Shown here piece by piece: positions 7,906 to 14,573 of a DNA stretch of 14,573 bases (the first letter of the stretch is position 1; every line of letters starts with the position of its first letter). A program made the position numbers and the translations under genes. The notes beneath the pieces are model-generated. The model saw only the letters and a list, made by a program, of their open reading frames with translations, was not told where the DNA came from and made no database searches. Source of the DNA: Giardia muris (Eukaryota > Fornicata > Diplomonadida > Hexamitidae); the NCBI GenBank assembly GCA_006247105.1, contig VDLU01000033.1, positions 1 through 14,573 of the forward strand, in the 5' to 3' direction.

Positions 7906-7940
7906 CCAAAGATGGAGGCCGATTTTCGGCTACTATAGGG
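7906..7940 (+). promoter_or_regulatory. Candidate rRNA promoter element upstream of SSU copy 2
   Basis: This is the 35-bp core CCAAAGATGGAGGCC through CTACTATAGGG, ending 115 bp before the SSU gene. Being the copy nearest the genes, it is the best guess for the gene promoter, with 7116-7150 and 7253-7287 as spacer copies. The TATAGGG end could be an initiator. No transcription start mapping is available from sequence, so the call stays tentative. Confidence 0.4.
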
Positions 7941-8055
7941 AAGGCACGACGAGGCCGGACCGGGACGAGAAGACCCACCCGACGACGAGTGTGGATCGTA
8001 CGACGAGAGGACGGAAGGGCCGGCCCACAACGGACGGATCGACCGATCGACAGAC
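7941..8055 (+). other. Probable 5' external transcribed spacer (copy 2)
   Basis: This 115-bp interval before SSU copy 2 is essentially the same as 321-432 but with additional G residues (for example GAGAGGACGG against GAGAGACGG). No gene is visible. The transcribed status is inferred from the adjoining promoter-like element. Confidence 0.5.
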
Positions 8056-9487
8056 CATCCGGTTGATCCTGCCGGAGTACTACGCTACCCCCAAGGACAA
8101 AAGCCATGCAAGCGGACACGAGGTATGAAGTGGCGGACGGCTCGGTACAACGGTACGAGTCTGACCGGGGGTGAAGGCTAGACGGATACCGCTGGCAACC
8201 CAGCGCCAAGACGAGTGCTCAAGAGCGGGGAAGGAAAGCACGCGATGGAGCGAATGCCCGGATGAGGTTCCGAGGTATTACCTAGTCGGTAGAGTAGTGG
8301 TCTACGGAGGGGATGATGCCTGGCGGAGGATCAGGGTTTGACTCCGGAGAACGGGCCTGAGAGACGGCCCGTACATCCAAGGACGGCAGCAGGCGCGGAA
8401 CTTGCCCAATGCGTGAAGGCGTGAGGCAGCAACGGGGGATCCCATGAAATGGGAAGACTGGGGGGTAGATGACCCCAGCACAAGTCGAGGGAAAGGTCTG
8501 GTGCCAGCAGCCGCGGTAATTCCAGCTCGGCAGGCGTCGTACGGCGCTGTTGCAGTTAAAACGTCCGGAGTCGAGACGTCCAGCCGGGAGGAAAGAGGAG
8601 CGCTTAAGGCGGGAGTGAGTACGAGAAAGCCCGGGACGGACATGAAGGTGAATGGGTAAGGGCATGTGTATTGGTGGGGGACGGGTGAAATAGGATGATC
8701 CGACCAAGACAGACAAAGGCGTAGGCACTTGCCAAGACCATATCAGTCGAACCAGGACGAAGCCCGGGGGCGAGAAGGCGATTAGACACCACCGTATTCC
8801 CGGGCGTAAACGATGCCACCGAGAGACTGGCCAGGTCGTCAGGATCGAAGGGAAACCGATCAGGGTACGGGCTCTGGGGGGAGTATGGCCGCAAGGCTGG
8901 AACTTGAAGGCATTGACGGAGGGGTACCACCAGACGTGGAGTCTGCGGCTCAATTTGACTCAACGCGAACACCTTACCAGGCCCAGACGTACGGAGGATC
9001 GACGGTTGAGAGGACCTTCGTGATCGTACGAGTGGTGGTGCATGGCCGTTCACAGCCCGTGGCTTGAGCCGTCTGCTTGACTGCGACAACGAGCGAGACC
9101 CTAACCTGGATGGGACCGCCAATGGTGAATTGGAGGAAGGTGGGGCGATAACAGGTCTGTGATGCCCTTAGACGCCCTGGGCTGCACGCGTACTACACTG
9201 TGGGGATGAAACCACGTCGAGTTGTGAAGCTTGATGAGATCAAACCCCCACGTGGTTGGGATCGTGGACTGGAACGTCCTCGTGAACCTGGAATGTCTAG
9301 TAGGCGTAGGTCATCAATCTACGCCGGATACGTCCCTGCCCCTTGTACACACCGCCCGTCGCTCCTACCGACTGGGTCTTCTGGCGAGCTCCTGGGAGGG
9401 ATGAACCGAACAGGGACGAACCGCGAGGCTTGGAGGAAGGAGAAGTCGTAACAAGGTATCCGTAGGTGAACCTGCGGATGGATCCAT
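8056..9487 (+). rRNA. Small-subunit (16S-like, 18S-equivalent) rRNA, copy 2
   Basis: This is the second copy of the 40S subunit RNA gene. It has the same start motif at 8056 and the same landmarks, including the 530 loop near 8501, the TTGTACACACCGCCC decoding segment near 9343 and the 3' GTAGGTGAACCTGCGGATGG. Relative to the first copy it has three extra bases, all in homopolymers: five instead of four C in the GCTACCCCCAAGG segment (about 8086), one G near 8311 and one G near 8465. The remainder is identical as far as I compared. Which length is right cannot be decided here. The G. intestinalis sequence I recall has four C at the first site, so at least one extra base may be an error. Confidence 0.97.
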
Positions 9488-9522
9488 CGAGAGGGAAGGT
9501 ACGAGGATGAAGGCAATGAGAT
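9488..9522 (+). other. ITS1 (copy 2)
   Basis: This 35-bp spacer between SSU and 5.8S is identical to the first copy. Boundaries follow from the flanking genes. Confidence 0.85.
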
Positions 9523-9646
9523 GACGCGACCCGGTGGATGCCTTGGCTCGGGGGACGATGAAGGACGTGGCTGACGACGATACTCGATGTGGTCCAAGCA
9601 CGTGACATCGATCTTCGAATGGATCATCGGGGTGGTGGGGTGATCT
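9523..9646 (+). rRNA. 5.8S rRNA, copy 2
   Basis: This second 124-nt copy of the 60S-subunit RNA is identical to 1897-2020. It keeps the GGTGGATGCCTTGGCTCG core and the ATCTTCGAATGG segment. Its 3' part (9624-9645) is complementary to the start of LSU copy 2 (9693-9713), conserving the 5.8S-LSU helix. Confidence 0.92.
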
Positions 9647-9692
9647 ACGAACTGGGTTGTTCGAGGGGTTGAACGATGGGGAATGAGATGAG
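9647..9692 (+). other. ITS2 with a single hairpin (copy 2)
   Basis: This 46-bp spacer repeats the hairpin of the first copy, TTGTTCGA-GGGG-TTGAACGA (9657-9676). It is identical to 2021-2066. Confidence 0.8.
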
Positions 9693-11424
9693 GATCCCCC
9701 CCCACTCCGATGAAGATGACGGGTGGAACTTAAGCATATCAGTACGCCCAGGAGAAGACACCAACCGGGATTCCTTGATTAGCGGCGAGCGATCCAGGAG
9801 TAGTCCGACCTCGAAGCGATGAGCGTTGTGAGGACTGGGGGGATGTCCTAAACCCGAAGATGGGTTGAAACCCACACCAAGGAGGGTGCCAGTCCCGTAG
9901 GGATGGACACAACCCCAACGACGAGTACCTCTGCTTGAGAGTGTAGAGGGAAGAGGAGGTGGTACCCTTCTAAGGCTAAATACCGCCCCGAGACCGATAG
10001 AGGACCAAGTAGTGCGAACGAAAGGTGAGAAGGATGCCGACCCAGGCACGTCAAAAGACCCTGAACCCGGGAGGCGACTCCCGACCTGTCGATGATCGAT
10101 TGGTCGGGCCCGTCTCGAAACACGGACCGAGGAGTTAGGACCGATCGCGAGTCATGTGGCAAAGGGAAGTCAAGACTTCAAGGGGCCCCTTACAAGGGCA
10201 GAGCGATCGGTCCTAGACCCGAAAGGTGGTGATCTACACTTGACCAGGGTGAAGCCAGACGAAAGCCTGGTGGAGGCCCATCCCGGTGCTGACGTGCAAA
10301 TCGCTCGGTCGAGTTGAGTGTAGGGGCGAAAGACTCATCGAACCACCTGGTAGCTGGTTACCTCCGAAATGTCTCCCAGGATAGCCGACATCATGAACAG
10401 CTGCCCTAGGTAAGGCCACGATCGGTGGGAGTAGGGAGGTCACTCCTTATCCACCCCTCGAACCATGAACAAGGGTGGAGCGGGGCCAACTTGTGTGGGC
10501 CCCCTCAACAGTGTTGATGTCGAGTGGGCCTCTCCTGGTAAGCAGGACGGGCAAGACGGGATGAACCGACAGTCGGGGGAAGGTGTGGAAGTGTATGCTC
10601 GATCAAACGGTGTCCGTCGATCGTGACAGCTGGAAGGTGGCCTTAACAGTAGGAAGCCTCTAAGGAGTGTGTAACAACCCACCAGCCGAATCGAGGGGCC
10701 CGGAAAATGGAACACGCCGAAGCATACGATCGGAACCCGACCGAGATGTGTCTCGGGTAGGAGGTCGTCATGATCGAGTCGAAGCCATGGGGTGACACGT
10801 GGTGGATCGAGTCATGATTGCTGATCTCGGTAGTAGTAGCCATTACTCCATCTGGAGGCCTGACGTGGAGATGGGTTCCGTATCCCTGTCGATCAGATAC
10901 GGGTGACACGATCCTAAGTCCGATGGTGTACGCCGTACCATGGGGTCATCCTCACAGGACGATAGGGCTGACCGGTTAACATCCCGGTGGTATGATGGGG
11001 TCTTGGTGACATCCTTTCACAACGGTACATGAACGAAGCACATGGTGGGAGTCATCCCGTCCTACCCCAGTCCCCCCATGGCCAGTAGTACTTCAGGTCG
11101 TGCATGGCCATGATGGATCACATGTCCCTTCGGTCATCCATGAAACCCGTTGTGTCCCCCCCCATCCTGATCGTACCACAACCGCAACAGGACTCCAAGG
11201 TGATCAGCCTCTAGGCGGGAGAGACCATGACTCAGGGAAGTCGGCAAACTAGCTCCGTAACCTCGGGAGAAGGAGTGGCTCTGATCGATCAGAACCGGCA
11301 CGGACCGAGGGATCCCGACTGTCTACTAACAACATAGCGTCGTGCCAGTCGTCATGGATGCGTACACGACGTGATTTCTGCCCAGTGCCATGACCGTCAC
11401 CATGAAGAGGTTCATCCAAGCCCT

Positions 11425-11476
<52 letters not shown>

Positions 11477-11921
11477 GGGTAATTTCCGACGTGCATGAAT
11501 GGATCAACGAGGATCCCACTGTCCCAAGTCATGCCTCCGTGAACCTACAGACCCGGGAACGGGCGGGTGTTGGTCGGCGGGGCAAGAAGACCCTTTTGAG
11601 CTTGACTCCAATCCGATCCTGGGGGATGGGATCATCGGTGCAGCATACAGGGGAGGCCGCTTCCATGAGATACCCTGACGTTGTTCACCATCCCACTCAC
11701 CGACTTACATCGGCACACGGTCGGATGGGGAGTTTGGCTGGGGCGGCGCGCCTGCTAGATCACACCGCAGGCGTCCTATGGTAAGCTCAGTGAGGTCGGA
11801 AACCTCACGTGGAGCATAAGGGCATAAGCTTACTTGACTAGTACCCCCTGTCCCGGTACTTGCCGTGAAAGCGTGGCCTAACGATCCTTCAACCGCTCCG
11901 GTAATCCGAGCGTGGAGGTGA

Positions 11922-11965
<44 letters not shown>

Positions 11966-11967
11966 CC

Positions 11968-12011
<44 letters not shown>

Positions 12012-12061
12012 CCGTCCGCATGCATCGGTGCGGAAGCGTCGGATTGTTCACCCGTCTAAGG

Positions 12062-12105
<44 letters not shown>

Positions 12106-12387
12106 TCCTACCGACCATCTCCATGCGTCCAGTACGTCGGGTCAGTACGAGAGGAACACCCGTCGCGAGCCTCCGATCTCCCGGTTGTTTGACTTGACAG
12201 TGCCGGTCTGTCGCGCTCGGGGGACTAGCACTGAACGCCTCTAAGTGTCCATCCCACCTACTCGCATGGGTTGAGGGGCTTCCCCTCGATTCGCCCGGGT
12301 TGACGACCCTTTTCTCCGACCTACTGTACGGCGTGGAGCTTCTTGCGACCGCCTGAGGTTTGGTTCGGGTTGGCATTCCCCCCGAGC
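9693..12387 (+). rRNA. Large-subunit (28S-equivalent) rRNA, copy 2
   Basis: This is the second copy of the 60S catalytic RNA gene. It has the same landmarks: AACTTAAGCATATCAGT (9727), the GTPase-centre segment GTGTGTAACAACCCACC (10667), the uninterrupted domain IV CTCTCTTAAGGTAGC (11449-11463), the peptidyl-transferase region ACCACAGGGATAACTGGC near 11933, and the sarcin-ricin loop AGTACGAGAGGAAC (12144-12157). The only difference I found from copy 1 is one extra C in the C-run near 11156-11163 (eight against seven). Both copies look intact and equally functional. The 3' end is uncertain by about 40 bp, as in the first copy. Confidence 0.96.
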
Positions 12388-12667
12388 CCCCGAGGGTCGA
12401 AGACCTGAGGGGGTGAGGGAAGGGCCGGAACAACCCCCCCGAGGGTCGTGAGACCCGAAGGGGGGGCCGGAAGCGAGGCCCCCCGCCCCGAGGAAGACCT
12501 GAAGGGGGGTGAGGGCATCCCCCGTCATACCAGGGGGGTGGGAAGGGCTCCCCTCCGGTCGTGGGACCAGGGGGGTGAGGGCCCCCGGTCGTAAGGGGGC
12601 ATCCCCGAGGGGTGAGACTTGAGGCGCCGAGGGTCATACCAGGGGGGGTGAGGGCCCCAAGGGGGGG
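12387..12667 (+). terminator. G/C hairpin cluster after LSU (copy 2)
   Basis: This repeats the hairpin series of 4760-5040 without a detected difference, including the C7/G7 stem with its GGGTC-GTGA-GACCC tip at 12434-12466. Full conservation of stems and loops between units is expected from homogenisation, so it is no independent proof of function. A role in LSU 3' end formation or termination is inferred from position. Confidence 0.4.
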
Positions 12668-13924
12668 CGTCCCCCGCCCGGATCGACCTGAAGCGAGATC
12701 AGACCCCCGTGGGTCGAAGGCCCGGGTACGGGGGCCTACAGAAGGATACCAGATTTGGAACGGTTACAGTGGATTTTGGATCCGGACTCGAGATCAAAAG
12801 ACCGGAGGGGCGAGGGCGGGTCCGCGGGTCCCTCGAACGGGGGGTCGTACAGGGGTCCCCCGTGGGCCCACGGCCGTCCCCCTGGGCACGGAACGGATCG
12901 GGGGTCCATGCCCTGGCCCGGGAGTCCACATGGGTCCTCACGGGGGCCTTCCCTCCAGGGGTCATTCGAGGTGTCCCCGGGGGTCCCCTGGGTCCATGGG
13001 GCCCTTGAAGTCCTTCAAGATGAACGGGGACGGGGGGCCCGGTCCCTCACGGGGTGGGCCCTCACACGGGGGGGGCTCATGGCTCCATCGGGGACGGGGA
13101 CTGGGGTCCGACCCCCCGCCCTCCTTCGAGGGATCCGGGTCATCGGACCATGTGGTCATATGGATGGGCCTTCGGGGGGTCACGGTCCCCTCGGGGGTGG
13201 GTCATCGAATGGGATGGGGGACTATCTTCCCCCCTTCCATAGCCCGTGGGGTCCCCCTCGAGTCCTCCATGAACGGGGTCACATGGGGCCTTCAGAGGGT
13301 CTCCTGGGCCCGGGCCGAACAGGGGATTCCCGTGGGGTCCGACTCCCCCTTGAATCTCTGGGGGTCTCGAGCGGGGACCCAGATCCACGCCCCACAGGTC
13401 CATGGACCTTCATGGGTGGGGGGGTGGTCCATCATACGGATGGGGGTTCCTTCGGTCGGGGGTCCGTCCGGTCCTCACGGGACAGGATCCAGGGGGCCTT
13501 CACGTCCCCTCATACGGGCCACATGGACCGGGTCATCAGGGGGATCCGGGTCATCATATGGGGCCCGGGCCTCATATCCATGGACGGGGACTCCCCCACG
13601 GGGCGGGCCCCCTTCATCGATCGGGTCCCTCACGGATCCTTCAGAGGGTGAAGATCGGACACGGGCTATCATGGGACTTTCAGGCCCCCACGGGTCATCG
13701 GACGGACGATCGAACGGGCCCCCGAGGGCACGAGTAGAGGTAGTGGGTCCATGGGGCCCGGGACGACGCTCATCATTCCAGACGGGAGGGAACCCTTCCC
13801 GCTTTCTCCTTCATTCAAGTTTAGGACCGGAGGGGCGCCGAAGCGACGGGCCCCCTCAGAGGGGGACCGAAGGGGCGGCCCGAAGGGCGAGGCCACTGTG
13901 GGCACCGGCACTGACTGGGCGTGT
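12668..13924. other. G-rich low-complexity intergenic spacer (copy 2)
   Basis: This has the same G-rich, stop-poor sequence as 5041-6300. Compared with that copy it lacks one G near 13091 and one C near 13115, has T at 13180 for C at 5555, and lacks one T near 13909. The indels shift which reading frame stays open, so the apparent 526-codon frame starting at 12612 is not preserved in the first spacer. No gene is supported. Confidence 0.8.
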
Positions 13925-14352
13925 CTGCGTCCCCGGGCGGCCCGCGTCTCCGTGTCCCTCGCATCTCTCGCATCTCCCGCGTCTCTCATCACCTCTCATC
14001 ACTTATTATCGTCCCTTATCGTGTCTCGTGTCCCTTATCGTCTCTTATCATCTCTTATCGTCCCCGTCATCTCTCATCGCTCTCATCGCGTCCCCAGCCC
14101 CCCACTCCTTCGTGGATCCCCCTGGCCCCTCTCATGCCCCCATGGATCCTCATGCCTCTCATGCCATCTCATGGCCCCCCATGCCCCCCTGACTCCTCTT
14201 GAATCACCTCGTGGCCCCCCCTCTCAGGCCTCCCCCTTCCTCCCTCAGCCCTCCCCACGCCTGCACACACTCCCCCCATCCTCTACCACGTCGGGGAGCC
14301 CTCTCCCACATCCGTCTGACTCGTCCCCCCAACCCCCAGGTCTCCAGATCCT
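13925..14352. repeat. Pyrimidine-rich spacer segment (copy 2)
   Basis: This C/T-rich segment is equivalent to 6301-6745 but shorter. It has one GCGTCCCC instead of two, and C-runs are repeatedly one or two bases shorter. The TCTTATC and CTCATGCC word repeats are retained. No gene is visible. Confidence 0.75.
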
Positions 14353-14384
14353 CCTGGATTAATATTTACTAATGAAAATCCAGG
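14353..14384. promoter_or_regulatory. AT-rich hairpin island (copy 2)
   Basis: CCTGGATT (14353-14360) and AATCCAGG (14377-14384) flank the same 16-nt AT-rich loop as in the first spacer. All 32 bases are identical, although the surrounding C-rich DNA differs at many run lengths. Function is unknown; initiation or protein binding is only a possibility. Confidence 0.35.
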
Positions 14385-14573
14385 GGAATCCCGGACAATA
14401 GAGGGTTCGATCCATCATCTCGTCCCATGGGACTCCCGTCCCCCTGCACCCTTACGACGGTGTTACGTGACTGTGCACGCAGTGGGAGGGCCGTGGGGGT
14501 CGTGGGGATGGCAGGGAGTTGGATGGGGTCATCCTTGGGGACGGGTCGAGAGGGATGGAGGGGCCACCTAAGG
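14385..14573. other. Partial spacer to the window end
   Basis: This matches the spacer from 6778 to about 6967 and stops before the promoter-like elements. It includes the TCCCATGGGA palindrome. Near 14515 it reads GCAGGGAGTTGGATGG where the first spacer reads GCAGGAGACTTGCATGG, the densest mismatch in the window and consistent with poor consensus at a sequence end. Confidence 0.7.

Larger units (their letters stand above)
433..8055 (+). repeat. Complete rDNA tandem repeat unit (SSU to next SSU)
   Basis: Two SSU starts lie 7623 bp apart, and gene landmarks recur at offsets of 7623-7627 bp. The unit holds SSU, ITS1, 5.8S, ITS2 and LSU on one strand plus about 3.3 kb of spacer. Head-to-tail arrangement with near identity is the normal rDNA array organisation maintained by concerted evolution. 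The length is close to the roughly 7.7 kb I recall for G. muris, whose spacer is known to vary in size. Confidence 0.95.

Noticed and set aside
4760..8055. 5S rRNA gene within the spacer
   Set aside because: I looked for 5S-like internal promoter boxes and conserved segments in this spacer and saw none on either strand.
1..14573. Transposon or retroelement insertion in rDNA (as R1/R2 in insects)
   Set aside because: LSU is continuous in both copies with no inserted open frame, target duplication or poly(A) tract.

Overview
This window is nuclear ribosomal DNA from a diplomonad of the genus Giardia, most likely Giardia muris. It holds no supported protein gene. The evidence is a very short eukaryotic small-subunit rRNA gene (about 1.43 kb, opening with CATCCGGTTGATCCTGCCGG), a 5.8S gene of only about 125 nt, tiny internal spacers (about 35 and 46 nt), a bacterial-sized LSU gene (about 2.7 kb), and a GC-rich spacer of about 3.3 kb with direct repeats. 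From memory, these sizes fit the published G. muris rDNA unit (about 7.7 kb, with a length-variable repetitive spacer). They do not fit the shorter, much more GC-rich unit of G. intestinalis. G. ardeae has a unit of similar size and cannot be fully excluded without alignment.

Layout: the window opens inside the 73-bp subrepeat array of an intergenic spacer (1-158), passes through a promoter-like element (284-320) and an external transcribed spacer, and enters transcription unit 1: SSU (433-1861), ITS1, 5.8S (1897-2020), ITS2, LSU (2067 to about 4760). A complete spacer follows (about 4761-8055). In order it has a hairpin-rich G/C segment, a 1.2-kb G-rich low-complexity segment, a pyrimidine-rich segment, an isolated AT-rich hairpin (6746-6777), a G-rich segment, two promoter-like elements (7116-7150, 7253-7287), the 73-bp array (7333-7768) and a third promoter-like element (7906-7940). 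Unit 2 repeats the order: SSU 8056-9487, 5.8S 9523-9646, LSU 9693 to about 12387, then spacer to the window end at 14573. The repeat period is 7623-7627 bp across the genes. All genes are on the + strand, head to tail.

The three rRNAs of each unit are presumably one RNA polymerase I precursor, cut at ITS1 and ITS2. The 3' end of 5.8S and the 5' end of LSU are visibly complementary, as expected for the conserved 5.8S-LSU helix. Long open frames across the genes and spacer result from sparse stop codons in GC-rich DNA. They change frame between the two copies and should not be annotated as proteins.

The most interesting material is in the spacer: a promoter-like 35-bp element present three times per unit, with the 73-bp array apparently expanded inside one of the intervening blocks; an AT-rich hairpin island in otherwise GC-rich DNA; and a cluster of G/C hairpins just after LSU. 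Differences between the two copies are mostly one-base homopolymer changes, densest near both window ends. This looks more like low-coverage long-read consensus at contig ends than real divergence.
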